This document shows, piece by piece, positions 36,223 through 47,365 of a stretch of DNA of 64,000 nt. The position numbers and the translations under genes are program-made. Origin of the DNA: Emydura subglobosa (Eukaryota > Chordata > Testudines > Chelidae). Position 1 is the stretch's first letter, and each line of letters starts with the position of its first letter. The notes below the pieces were generated by a model that worked only from the letters and a program-made list of their open reading frames with translations, had not been told where the DNA came from and made no database searches. The DNA is taken from NCBI GenBank assembly GCA_007922225.1, contig ML679954.1, positions 24,697,003-24,761,002 on the forward strand, written 5' to 3'.

Positions 36223-37135
36223 TGGAAGTCTTTTTAGGTTATAAAGGAGGTTGGAGAGAACAGTACAGAACATACTATATATGGTTTGGGTATCATTCAC
36301 CTTAAAACTGCCCCTCCCCAAATAAAAGTTAGACCAGGTGCTCAGGTTAATAGCCCTAGTTAAAGTGAGAAGAAAACTTGTGACAAGGTCTTTTGGAAGA
36401 ATGGGCCACAATTCCACAACTTGCTTTGTTACTTAGTACAGCAAAGCCAGGAACTACGTTGCTTTAGAAGGCAACCTGCAAAAGTTTATCTATTTTCCCA
36501 GGCTTCTGCAGAGGTGAGGTGAGTTATTAGTCCTACTGTGCTGTGAGGAGCTCAATACCAATATCTCAGTCTGAGGGCCAGATGATGACACCCTTGCACT
36601 GAAAAGTACTTCACACCATATACAGTCTGTTGGGGAGTTTAATGGAATTATTGTGGAGTTACGTACTAAATGTGAGAAAGTAAAAATTCAGGGCCAGATG
36701 GTGATATCCTATGTAGTTTGATAGAATTGTTCATAAATGCACTTTGAGCACAGATGCATTATGTTGAAAGGAAGTTTCCTAGAACCTTATAAATGGCATG
36801 GAAAAGGGCCTTGTGCAACAGGTATATATTATATGATATTTGTTATATGATATATATATATGATATATGATAACAAATGAGAAAAAAAAGTAGATGTGAG
36901 GCATCCTATTTTTTACACAACTAGGACCTACTAGAAGTACCCACTACAGAAGTACTAGGCATCCATAATCGTAAGTGCTCCCCACCTCTGGAATTCAGCC
37001 CCTCCAGTAGTACAAGAACGTGGGTGGGAACTATCCTTTCAAAAATTAAGCAAATAACCTTTTATGTTAGTGTTCTAAGCTCCTTTGTGCTGTGTGATAT
37101 CATGCTTGGTGGGGGTGGTAGTATCTTTTCCTGTA
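36223..37135. other. Unique sequence with an AT palindrome
   Basis: No gene. Near 36838-36875 TATATGATATAT-type repeats form an AT-rich fold-back. Phrases such as GGGCCAGATGATGACACCC (36576) and GGGCCAGATGGTGATATCC (36692) look like arms of decayed mini-palindromes. Confidence 0.45.
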
Positions 37136-37246
37136 ATTATTAGTAGTAAACTTTTATGTTGCGCATTGTGCCCGAGAGTCCAAATCCTGATTGAGATCCC
37201 CCTGTGCTTAGCACTGTACAAACACAGCTGAGAGACAGTCACTAGT
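37136..37246 (+). repeat. Ancient interspersed repeat (CTTAGCACTGTACA type), copy 2
   Basis: Reads AATTATTAGTAGTAAAC, then TCCTGATTGAGATCCCCCTG, TGCTTAGCACTGTACAAACACA and GAGACAGTCAC. Same family as 31398-31640 but preserves the other flank better. Confidence 0.6.
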
Positions 37247-37304
37247 ATTCATTTTGATGGAAGATTTGTTGCTAAATCTTCTACGCTGCTTTTGGAAAGC
37301 TTAT

Positions 37305-37376
37305 CTCAAATCCCCACAGGGATGGAATCTGGGGCTTTCAGCAACAAAAGCACAGGCCTTTATCACTTGAGTTAAA
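37305..37376 (-). repeat. tRNA-like SINE head or tRNA pseudogene, minus strand
   Basis: On the minus strand, an A box TAACTCAAGTG (37364-37374 in plus coordinates; 10 of 11 to TRGYNNANNNG) precedes GATTCCATCCC (37319-37329; 9 of 11 to the B box) at normal spacing. No intact acceptor stem is evident, so it is more likely a tRNA-derived SINE fragment than a tRNA gene. Confidence 0.5.
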
Positions 37377-37416
37377 AGGATAACTCTGTTACCTAGTAGC
37401 AATAGCATTCTCTCAA

Positions 37417-37566
37417 CCTCCTTGGCCTAGTCCATATCGAAGATATGACACACTTAGCCAGTGAGTTGCACTCATCAAGTTAGCNNNNNNNNNNGATTCA
37501 CAAATCCCATTGTGCCATGAATCTTCATTATTCTTTTCAATTTAGAGTAGCTTATATCACTGATAT
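37417..37566 (+). repeat. Duplicated segment, copy 2 (contains N gap)
   Basis: Partial copy of 36027-36222, in the same orientation 1.39 kb downstream, broken by the ten N at 37485-37494. Identity of the readable parts is high (a handful of substitutions in about 140 bases). Confidence 0.9.
37485..37494. other. Assembly gap (10 N)
   Basis: Ten N, which looks like a placeholder of fixed size. By comparison with copy 1 the missing sequence would be about 57 bases if the copies are collinear. Confidence 0.98.
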
Positions 37567-38576
37567 TCTATTCTGTACCTTTGCTACCGTGCTGTCACTT
37601 TGTAGCTGGTAATGGTACCAAATTTTCTTTATATTTAACTAGAATTACAAAATTGCACATAATCCTAGTAATAGAAACCTTAAGTGACAAGAGTGTGCAA
37701 AAGCTCTGTTGAAATGCTCAAGTTGCAGGGGACATGTAGGCTTGCCCTTTATAGTACGGCTAACAGAGCTCTTCTCTTCCATTCCAGCCACAGTGGTTTG
37801 CAGGTGGCTAGGCAAGAGAAGGCTGCTTGGCACATTTACTTGGGAAGTTAAATTCGAGATGAAGCTTAAAAAAACTCCAAATTCAGCTTCTTAACTAAAA
37901 GTCCAAAGAGGCCAAACCATCTTGATAGACCATGAGAGAACATATAATTCTTGGAACAGCTAGTGGAGCTGAGAAAAAATAAAGAGAGAGAAAGAAATAG
38001 AGAAGGAAGTCAGAGGAAAGACAGGCCATTTTTTCCTGTGTTGATTTAACCCCAAGAAAACCCATTGACTTCCAGGGGATTGCAAGGGGATTGCTCAGGG
38101 AAAAATCAGCATCCAACCGTTTTCTTCTAGGAACAAGAAGAAAGCAATATGAAAATGGTATTAAAGATTACATTATAAAATTAATGACAATTATAACAAA
38201 CAGAAGGCCAAAGGCCTTCATTACCTTTTTCTATTTCTACCGCAAGCAAAAATATTTCTATTACTTCCCCCTTCATGCCCCCCATCACCATATATCCTCT
38301 TACCATTCCTATTTTCTATAGGGGCAAAATAGAATTTTTTTTAAGAGAGAATTTAAATACTGAGGGACATATTTTTAAAAGCCTGTGAATATCCTGGGGC
38401 ACCTTTTAAGTAATCCATTAATACTCAGGCATTTAAGCAATCCTAGAGTTGTGAAGTGGAAAAAATGCCCATGAGTGTTTCAGTGCTTTCCTCAAACAGA
38501 AATTCCTGAAATATTAGGAAAATGAATATAGAAAATTACAGACTGTAAGGTCTGACTTTTATTTTTAAACTATACA
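37567..38576. other. Unique non-coding sequence
   Basis: No gene or clear repeat. Purine-rich tract GAGAGAGAAAGAAATAG near 37985. Confidence 0.5.
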
Positions 38577-38660
38577 GACCCAGTTCTACCCTCCGTTCTA
38601 CTGGTGCAGCACTACTTACTTCCGTGGTTGCACCAGTGGAAATAAGAGCAGAGCTTGGTC
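38577..38660. repeat. Mini-palindrome (CTACTGGTGCA arms), 84 bp
   Basis: The left arm GACCCAGTTCTACCCTCCGT and then CTACTGGTGCAGCA pair with a right arm whose reverse complement reads GACCAAGCTCTGCTCTTATT and then CCACTGGTGCAACC. This is one of the best paired family members. Confidence 0.7.
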
Positions 38661-39689
38661 TTTGATATCAGTCTCTGTTTATTTTTGTTGTTGACAGAGA
38701 TGCTTTTTCTGGTGGAGCAAACTTGGAAGAAAAAAAGCAGCAATTTATAGACACAAAACATTCTCTTGGTGTTGTATCTAGTATTCTCACAAGCATCAGT
38801 TGTCTGCGAGTACTATAATATCTTACATTTATCTATGGCCCTTCAGCCCTTGAAGTCACTTTAGTGCTTTAGAAAGTTCACAAACATATACATCAGAAGC
38901 AACAGCTTTGTCAGAAATGGCCACACTGACAACTTTCCACAAGAGTGGGACATTTGGTTTGTTCATATTCTTTTTATGTATCATGTGTGGACATTTATGT
39001 CCCCCCCACCCTAACAGTATTAATACAGTCCAATGATGATAGATAAATAGATAGATAGCTTGTTTGAGTTTATCAGCAATAAAACAGAAGTCAGAACACA
39101 GTCCACACTTTCAAAGTGGCAGAAAGCTACTGTGTAAGAATAGTTAGCTCGACTGTTTCTCTTTCATTGCTTCATAACTCTGCAAATTTTCCTCATCCCC
39201 AACATATTAAGTCATTAATGCTATCAATCAATGTCCCCCTCTTCCTTACCTCCCCTCCCCCCACTATACAAAAGGAACCAATTACCAGGTCTTGTGGCTC
39301 AAAATGATACTTATTCAAATATATTTTCAGTTAACTTTTCCTTTGAGATACTATCTACTAGATATTAGGTTAGCCAATTTAGTATCAATTGCCTAAATTC
39401 TTCAGCTAGACACCCACCAATTCAATGTGGTTAAGAGAGTATGCAATGATTGTTAACCTTTTCCAATAGATGGCTGTTTTCCATCACAAATATCTTTATC
39501 ATAATAAATGAAAGCCTTGTTTAGTTAGGGTTTTAGCCACCTGTGTAGCTATGCTGAGGCAACTGTTGATATGCCACACAAGTACCAGTAAAGCTTCTTA
39601 AGCTGAAAATGGTTGGTTTACCTGTAAACCACACAGTTCTACCTATCCTTCCCCACATATGATCATGCCACTACTCCTAAGATATCCCA
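38661..39689. other. Unique sequence with a short GATA repeat
   Basis: Degenerate (GATA)n at about 39040-39058 and a C-run at 39001. No gene recognised. Confidence 0.5.
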
Positions 39690-40431
39690 GTGCTTGATGA
39701 CATCAGTTTATCGATGAAACGCATCTGGCTGAAGCTAAACCCAGGCAAGACAGAAGTGATGCTGGTAGTCAGAAGGAAGCATGCTGAAGAGTTTGAAGTC
39801 TCCTTTGAGTGAAGGTGTTCACCCACAATTGATCAATTCAGTCTGTAGTTTAGGAGTGATGATGGATTCTTTGCTGAGGCTAAGATCTCACGCAACAGCA
39901 AGTAACACTTTGTATTATAGCCTGTTGGTTAGGTGACTGGCCCATCCTGGCATATGATGACCTGGCTTGGTTACATACACCTTTGTCACCTCCCACCTGG
40001 ACTATAGCAATACAGCATGCCTCGGTATGAAGCCACACACCTTAGGAAATTCCTCCTAGTACAGAATGCTGCATCACATCTCCTCAGTGAAATGGACTAC
40101 TGCAAGCATATCAGACCTGTCCTCCACTCACTATGCTGGCTTCCCACGGAATAGAAAGTCAAGTTCAAGGTCTTGGGCCTTATGATCAGGGCATTCAATA
40201 ATCTAGACCCAGGTATCCAAACAAATCACCTACTACTTCCAGATGAAGAGAGTGGTAGACAGCACCACTCTGCAACGGCACTCTCTACCCTAAGGTAAAG
40301 GTCATCTGTTCAGGAGACAGCGCTTTCTCGGGGGCTGGTCTGGGACAGTGGAATGAACTCCTGCAGGAACTAAATGACCTTCCAAACATCAACATCTTCC
40401 AGTCCAGGTGAAAGGAGTATTTCCACCTGCC
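39690..40431 (+). mobile_element. L2-like LINE reverse-transcriptase C-terminal remnant
   Basis: Plus-strand frames give KRIWLKLNPGKTEVMLV, GVMMDSLLRLRSHA, TFVTSHLDYSNTACLG, KFLLVQNAASHLLS, HIRPVLHSLCWLPTE, KVKFKVLGLMIRAFNNLDPG and a LWN-like region (TALSRGLVWDSG). The order and wording (LNPxKTE, VTSRLDYCN, LxxVQNAAAR, LHWLP, FKILxLxxKAL) fit the C-terminal third of L2-clade reverse-transcriptase ORFs rather than CR1. Several stops and at least two frameshifts are present. It ends 8 bases before a MITE. Confidence 0.8.
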
Positions 40432-40439
40432 TTCTCTAA

Positions 40440-40664
40440 GGGGCTGTCTATATTAAGAGGTAGTGCATGGCAAGCTGGGATACAAATTGACAGCACTATA
40501 GCTGTGACTTGCCATGCACTAAACATTCCACAGATATTTCAAACCTCAGAAGATCAAAGCACACTACATCAGGGTTCACATGGCTAAGTAGTGTGTGGCA
40601 GGCTAAAGTACTGTAGATTTACACTCCAGCTTGCTGCACACTAACCCTTCATATAGACATGCCA
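40440..40664. mobile_element. MITE, 225 bp, TAA target duplication
   Basis: The left arm begins GGGGCTGTCTATATTAAGAG and continues GTAGTGCATGGCAAGCTGGG. The reverse complement of the right end begins TGGCATGTCTATATGAAGGG and continues TTAGTGTGCAGCAAGCTGGA. Pairing extends about 55 bases. The trinucleotide TAA flanks both sides (40437-40439 and 40665-40667), as expected for PIF/Harbinger-type insertion. Non-coding. Confidence 0.75.
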
Positions 40665-40667
40665 TAA

Positions 40668-41559
40668 TATAAACACACAGCAGCATGCACATGAAAAGGC
40701 AATTTAAAAAAACCCAATCAAAACAAACACACTTCACTCTCCACAGAAATAGCAAACTGAAAAATTGCCCAGAATACCTTTTCCAAGCATTCACTAAACT
40801 TTTTGCTTCATGCTTCCTTAATAGGGGAATCTAAATGTCAAGATCTTTGGTAATCATACATAATTCTTATTCCAATAAATGTATAAAACAATAGCAAAGA
40901 GTTGTGTGTAAGAAAACAAACCAGAGCATGGAGTTTCCAGTGCGGTTTCCCCCTTCCTAAATTTTTCCATAGGAGGAATGACTGGACATTTAAACAGTTT
41001 TAAAACAATGTTTTATGGCATTTTAAAGTATTTTAAAGGACCCAGGAGATGAGGGTTCCTGGCTGCCTGGAGGAACTTAAGAGATGAAATAAAATGGAGA
41101 ACAAAGTAAAAATAAAACTTTCAAAGTAATTTATTTTTGGCCTCACTCTAGGCTTGGACTGCTTTCCTGACCGAGCTGAATATTAGGTGTTAGAGAACAT
41201 AATTCACTACAGCAGAGATTGCACAGCACTATCTGTATTCTTTGTGCACTGGGCAGGAGCTTTGCATTTCATACATTATTCACAACTAGCTGCAATCATT
41301 CAGCAAGGTCAGTAAAGGAAAAAAGAACATATCTAGGGAATAAGGCAATACTACATTTTGGGCTGCCCCATTTTGCATGAGTGTCAGAGGCCTCTTCTGT
41401 TGTTTCAAAATGGGTACCCACTCATGGGCTATAAGTGACATATGTCTGTAGATAGTGGACATGATTGATGAGGATTTACTATTTACTTTTCTTGCTAGCA
41501 TCAGGGAGTTAATACAGAAATGAACACTGCCTGAAAAAAATCTAGGTCTAAATACAGAT
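40668..41559. other. Unique non-coding sequence
   Basis: No gene or clear repeat. Confidence 0.5.
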
Positions 41560-41567
41560 CTACTTAC

Positions 41568-42540
41568 TAGGGCTGTCAATCGCAGTTAACTTAAAGGATT
41601 AATGTGTTGAGTTAAAAAATTAATCTTGGTTAATCACATTTTAATCGCTCTGTTAAACAATAATAGAATATCAATTTATTATAAATAATATTTTGGATGT
41701 TTTTCTAATATATTGCTATATATTTTAATGTAGTCAAATATATTGATTTCAATTGTGATAGAAAATACAAAGTGTATGGTACTCACTTTATATGATTATT
41801 TTTATTACAAATATTTGCACTAAAAAAGATAACCAAAAGAAATGGTATTTTTCAGTTCACTTCATACAAGTACTGTAGTGCAATCTCTTTATCATGAAAC
41901 TGCAACTTACAAATGTAGAAGCATGAAGGGGCATACAAATGTTTAGCTTCTTAGCATCTGGCATGTAAATACCTTGCAATACCAGCTACAACAATGCCAT
42001 GCAAATGCCTGTTCTCACTTTCAGGTGAAATTGTAAACAAAAAACGGGCACCATTATCTCCCATAAATGTAAACAGACTTGTCTGTCTTAGAGATTGGCT
42101 GAACAAGCAGTAGGACTGAGTGGACTTGTAGGTTCTAAAATTTTACATGGGGTTTTTTTGAACGCAGGTTTTTGGGGGGGTTTTTTTGTTTGTTTTGTTT
42201 TTTTTACATAATTCTACATTTGTAAGTTCAACGTTCATAATAAAGAGCTTTCTCTACAGTATTTGTATGAGGTGAATTGAAATGCTATTTCTTTTGTTTC
42301 TTTTTTTTACAGTGCAAATATTTGTAATAAAAAATAAATATAGTGAGCACTGTTCACTTTGTATTGTGTTGTAATTGAAATCAATATTTTTGAAAATGAT
42401 AGAAATCATCCAAAAATATTTAAATAAATGATATTCTATTATCGTTTAACAGTGAGATTAATCGCACCATTAATTGCGATAAATTTTTTTTAATCGTGCC
42501 ACTAATTGCGATTAATTTTTTTAATCGCTCGACAGTCCTA
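41568..42540. mobile_element. hAT-type long palindromic MITE, 973 bp
   Basis: The ends are TAGGGCTGTC and GACAGTCCTA. They are flanked by CTACTTAC (41560-41567) and CTATTTAC (42541-42548), an 8-bp duplication with one mismatch, which is diagnostic of hAT transposons. Both subterminal zones are rich in TTAATCGC / AATTGCGATTAA motifs. The left half (CAAATATATTGATTTCAATT, AATACAAAGTG, ACAAATATTTGCACT, TACAAGTACTGTAG, ACTTACAAATGTAGAA) recurs in reverse complement in the right half (GTAATTGAAATCAATATT, CACTTTGTATTG, AGTGCAAATATTTGTAAT, CTACAGTATTTGTA, CTACATTTGTAAGT). The arms are about 350 bases, leaving a 290-base non-paired centre (about 41920-42210) with a T/G homopolymer tract. No transposase frame. 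Confidence 0.88.
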
Positions 42541-42548
42541 CTATTTAC

Positions 42549-43580
42549 ATCACAGGCTATAACTTTAGGCCATATTGGGATGTTTATTTAATAGCTCAAT
42601 TAATCTTTATTTCTGCCCACCTATTCTTTCGCATGTGTTCATCTAAAACTCAAGCACTACTTTCTCATTCTCCTCTTTCTATTAAATTAGGATTTAAGGA
42701 TACTCTTATCTGAGTTCATTATAACCTTTCATGTTTCTATAGTTCTGAGTTTAGGGAAGCTTGTCCCCACCTCAGACTTCTTCCTAAACCCCCTTTCTAC
42801 ATGACCACATATGCAGACGTGTGAAATGGCTTACCATTGAAAACCTAAACAGCATTTAGCTCTTGATAGACTGTCTTGGATTCTGAAGCCCTCTTCCCAC
42901 AGAGAAGACGCACTGCTGTTGGCCATTGTGTAAGTTTAAATTCACCTGCCACCATGTTTTAGTCCTGACTTGGAAGGGAAATCTTTAGGGTGAGAAGATG
43001 TCTCCATCTCAATAGTACATTCAGACTTTGCCCTCTGCCAAGAGAACTGTTCTGGGTCAGACATAACTGCTACCTGACATCCAGAATAAATATGAAGAAC
43101 CCATTGTAATCGGGTGACAAACAGCTAAGCAATCTTTACCCCAAACACAGGCTCACATCTCTGGCTAAGACAAAAGCACATCTAAATCCACTCAGGAATT
43201 TGGGAAGGAATGAGGCGGGGCCCTGTTTGAGTAAGGCTTGTGTGAGTGGGTGAGGGAATCAGGAGAGACACACAGAAGCAGGGGAAAAGCCAAAAAGACT
43301 GTAACAGAAGTGTGGTAAGATGGCCCTGGGAGAAAGCTTTTGGGCTCTGAGTGCTAGCTGGAAAGGCAGTTTTGGAACAGGAAGCAAATTACCTCTCTTC
43401 TAATATTTGATTTCTACTCAGTTAGGAAAACAGGACTGTATGAATTATCTTGGTAAATAAACAAGATTGCATCAAAGAGAATACTTCCCTCATCAATTTT
43501 TCTTCTAACTGGAATAATCCACAACACCCCAAATTTGGCTAAACTGCCCTGGTCAAAAAAAGGTAACAGGAACTATTACT
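42549..43580. other. Unassigned sequence, possible LTR tail
   Basis: AATAAA at 43456-43461, followed by CAAGATTGCATC, sits in a stretch (about 43200-43550) that could be the 3' part of an LTR. No ends were found, so I do not call it. No gene recognised. Confidence 0.35.
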
Positions 43581-43695
43581 GCCATTTTCTCTAGAACCTC
43601 ACTGTGATGTGAAGTCATGTGAAGAAAGTTATAGTATATAATTGGTCACTTATAACATGGATGGAGCAAGAATTGAACCCATGTCCATAACCCCC
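43581..43695 (-). repeat. MIR/CORE-SINE copy, minus strand
   Basis: The plus strand reads GCCATTTTCTCTAG, then GGTCACTTATAACATGGATGG, then GCAAGAATTGAACCCATGTCC. This is the reverse complement of the MIR core and of a B box (GACATGGGTTCAATTC). Strongly diverged. Confidence 0.6.
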
Positions 43696-44399
43696 TAATT
43701 AACATGTTTTGTCAAAATAACTGTCCTTTGTATATCTGTAAGAAATTATTGAACATTGAAGAGGATGGAACAATTTTATGAGTTAACTAAAGCCAATAAA
43801 ATGGTAAATAATTGTTGTGATATCCACCCCTTCAGTCTGCTTCACCCTTCAAACTAGGACTGAGCTAGGACTTAAGCAGTGAATAGGCTTTGTGCTCAGT
43901 CACAGCACAAGGGTGAATTTTTACCCAAGGGTAGCTGGTCTAACCATATTAGCCATGGTTTCAATTGGCAGAATAAACCAGAGGATGAGTTTGTTAAAGG
44001 GCTAACATGACAATAGAAGAAAAATAAAGCAGATCATCAGCGCAAGCTGTGTCAAACTTCCACCCCTCTTCCTCCCCTCCTTGTCCCAGGGTGAACTTCT
44101 GATAACTATAGTTTTACAGAACATTTTACTGAATGAATTCCTCCAAGATTGCTTCATATAGCATATTAATGTTTCACAATTTGTAAGAATTGTACAAAAG
44201 AACAGACATTTTAAACTTTGGGGAATTATTAGATAGTTTTCTTGCATGATCTAACGTTGCCTGGTTGGTTTGAACTGACTTTTAGTGTGTTATATGCTAG
44301 TGCCATTTCTATATTATATAAAATTACCTTCTGATTGCAAGATTACTATCATCTGAAGGTTTTCCTTTATCTTATTTTCCAATTTCTACTCCACTATTA
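43696..44399. other. Unique non-coding sequence
   Basis: No gene recognised. Confidence 0.5.
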
Positions 44400-44679
44400 G
44401 GGAATGTCTACACAGCAGAAGTCATGCAAGGGCTAGCCTACCTAAGCTAGTTTGAATCCAACTGGCAAAGATAGCAATGACAGCAAAGACATCGCAACAT
44501 GGGCGTCAGTGTGAGCGGGACAGGCCCGACACGAACCTTCTGGGTATGTGCTCAGCTCACTAGCCTGCTCACAAGATCACACTGCACTGTTTCCACTGCT
44601 ATTGTTACCTGCACTAGCTGGATTCAAGATAGCTCAGACAGGCTAACCCATGCACAGCTTTTGCTAACTAGACTTGCCC
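44400..44679. mobile_element. Palindromic MITE, 280 bp
   Basis: The left arm GGGAATGTCTACACAGCAGA continues into GGCTAGCCTACCTAAGCTAG and TTTGAATCCAACTGG. The reverse complement of the right arm reads GGGCAAGTCTAGTTAGCAAA, then GGTTAGCCTGTCTGAGCTAT and CTTGAATCCAGCTAG. Pairing covers about 100 bases on each side around an 80-base centre. Flanks are TTA and TCA, compatible with a decayed 3-bp duplication. Same group as 18116 and 40440. Confidence 0.75.
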
Positions 44680-44887
44680 TCAATTTAATTCTCCATTGAT
44701 TTTAGTACTTATTTTTATTTCTATTAGAGAAGACAGTTCCCATAATAACTTCTATAATACAGTGCAGATCTTTAAAAACATATTTTCCTCAAATTTAATT
44801 TACCATTCTATATAAACTTTTGTATTTACTTTATATAGTCTTTACAGGACAAATGCTGAAGGCAATCAATAAGCAAAGTCCCCCACA

Positions 44888-45000
44888 GGGCCACATCCAG
44901 CTTTCAGATTTAAATCAAGTTTAAACCAAGAATAACTTTATTGCCTATGATGACCCAACACTAGACTTACAGTGGTGTAAATGAGAGCAGAATTTGACCC
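44888..45000. repeat. Mini-palindrome (GGGCCACATCCAGC ends)
   Basis: The left arm GGGCCACATCCAGCTTTCAGATT pairs with a right arm whose reverse complement reads GGGTCAAATTCTGCTCTCATTT. Confidence 0.55.
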
Positions 45001-47365
45001 ACTGTGTTCAGTGGAAGTTTTGCCTATAAAAGCAATGTAGATGGAGACCTATAAACCTTACCTTTGCTTAATGAAGCCTTTCTTCTCTATTTTATATGCT
45101 GTACAATCTTTATCCACTAGTAGTCATTTTAAAAGGTCTGGTAGATATTCTGGTTAATTAATGTTTCCACTTTCATTTCTAGAGAGGAATTAAAAATTTT
45201 TTTTGCAAACAGCTGATCAGTATGTATATTAAATGATTGTGTGAAGGAAAACTTGATACTGTATATCATGTACACCACAATACTTATTCTTCCTACTTTT
45301 TTCATCTCTTCTCAGAGCATGAAATTTGCCCCTGTGCAGACAGCCCATGCATTGCCTATGCGTTATTTATGTCACATTCACAACTAGACCACCACTGTAA
45401 AACTTAACTACAAAGGAAAAAAAATCCAGCCAGATCCAAAAAACTAACAATTAAAATGAGTTTTTTCAGATTTTAAAAAACAGAGAAACAATTGTTCTCA
45501 TATTTTTAATTAGCACAGGATTTAGTCAGCAAAGGCCTGATGACATCAATGCAACCCTTTGAAAATATATTCTCAAAGCTTTGCATTGATAGCAACTCAT
45601 TAAAATACAGGGGTTATTTTTTCTCTCCTTTTTTTGATGGTTGCTTGTTATTATAAAAGACTCAGATAGTCTTTGCTATTGGTGCAGCTAATGATATTGG
45701 TAGGGAACTGACCAGACAGTGAATGGGCTATTATTAATAAGGACAGTGGCATTATAGTGGTGTGGTTGCTCCAGGATAGTTAAGGTTGAAAGTAACTTAC
45801 AGTTTAACAGCTGTTTCTCTACATGCTCTAAAGTCCTCATGCTTATTTGGATTGTCTTGAAAATGGGTGTGTACCTTAACTCATTTCAGAACCTGAAATA
45901 TAGGTGCTTTCAATGCTCTGAAAGGGTACTAGATACTGCTTAATTCTGCCTCAGTGAAGTTTTTAGGTAGTGAATAGGATTATATTTTTTTTCCATTTTT
46001 AATTATTTCAGCATGTGCAGTGTTTATTATATGGTAGGGAATAACCAAAGAATGGCCCATTCATCCCTGTATTAACCCTAGCACTGGCACAAGGAGAGAG
46101 CACTCCTCCCTTATTCACAGACTGCTAGGACTAGTTCAGTCACAGAATTCAGTCAGCCTCTGCTGCAATGGCCTGACTCTGACTGCTCCATCTCTGGGAC
46201 CTGCTGTAGTGAGAGGATAGCCAGCCAGCTCTCTCAGAGGGGTTCCTATATTGGGAGCATTATCAGGGGTCCCTTCTCAATGCAGAGGCCACAGCACAGT
46301 GGTGAATTTCCCTGATAGGATTTGATTCAATTACAGTATTACTCTAGGTTTTTTTGCCAGCCTACCTCCATTGAAATTCATTGAAAACTGGATTTACACT
46401 CTACTGAATCTGGGCTGCAATCCTCCAGCAGATAGCCCTGAACCAATATTCAGCAGTACACTAGAAATGTTCATGTGCTAACCTCTGCCTAGCAGCTGTT
46501 AAAAGAAGCTGCAAAAAGCCACACAAAGGAAGCCATTTTGAGGACAATAAACTTTATTGGCCCTACAAAACGCAGGAACTGTGTGACATATTCTTGAGTA
46601 CTATCTACTGACACCTTATCTATTAACCAGCTATTTACATATATACAGACATAGAACACGCTCATAAAACCCAGCTATTAGCTAAATTCATAGCAGTTGA
46701 GTGGTAAATCACCTGATTCTAATTGCTTCTATTGATTCCACAAGATTACTGGGCCAAAGGAGAATAAGAGATCAGTAGTAATGAATTATATTTCACCCAA
46801 AGAGATTGCTGCTGAAGACTTATAAAGGATAAATAAGCAAAGAGTCACCAGGTAATATGTCAGGTCAGAGAGGCTGCTCCAAGAGCGATATAGTCGAGTA
46901 TCTTAACAATCACTATATATGTGATCAAGTAACTGAAGACCACATCATAACGCGCACATACATAGAATGGAAACAAATTAAGGTTGCAAAAGCAACCTTA
47001 GTTTTGGCATTTGCTAACTTTTGAGTGCTTGACATTGCAAACTTAGTAATGTTTTTCATGTATTGTGTGTGTAATATGCTAGGTTTTTTTAAAAAAAAAG
47101 CTAAAAAAATAAACAGAAATTCCATCCCATGGCATCCTATTGATACCCACACGAGTCATCAGCAGGTTTGGAATGTTTAGATCCGCCACACTGACCTCTG
47201 TCCCTTGAGCTAATGAAGATAGCAAGAATAGGTCCTTTATGTGGCCAAGTTTTAGAAGGAAATGGGACACCGTCACTCAGTTTTACAGATATTTCTGGAT
47301 AGCAGAGGAATGGTGAGACTCATAAATCTTGGGTTTCATCCTAAACTTCGGAAGTAAGTGTGCTC
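45001..47365. other. Unique non-coding sequence
   Basis: No gene recognised over 2.3 kb. AATAAACTTTATTGG at about 46547 is a self-complementary polyadenylation-like motif without context. Confidence 0.45.

Noticed and set aside
36838..36875. AT-rich palindrome as a regulatory cruciform
   Set aside because: Simple TATA/GATA slippage explains it.
37305..37376. Functional tRNA gene on the minus strand
   Set aside because: The A and B boxes are good, but I could not find a matching acceptor stem; a SINE fragment is more likely.
43200..43550. Solo LTR ending after AATAAA at 43456
   Set aside because: No TATA-like box, no clear TG...CA limits and no target duplication.
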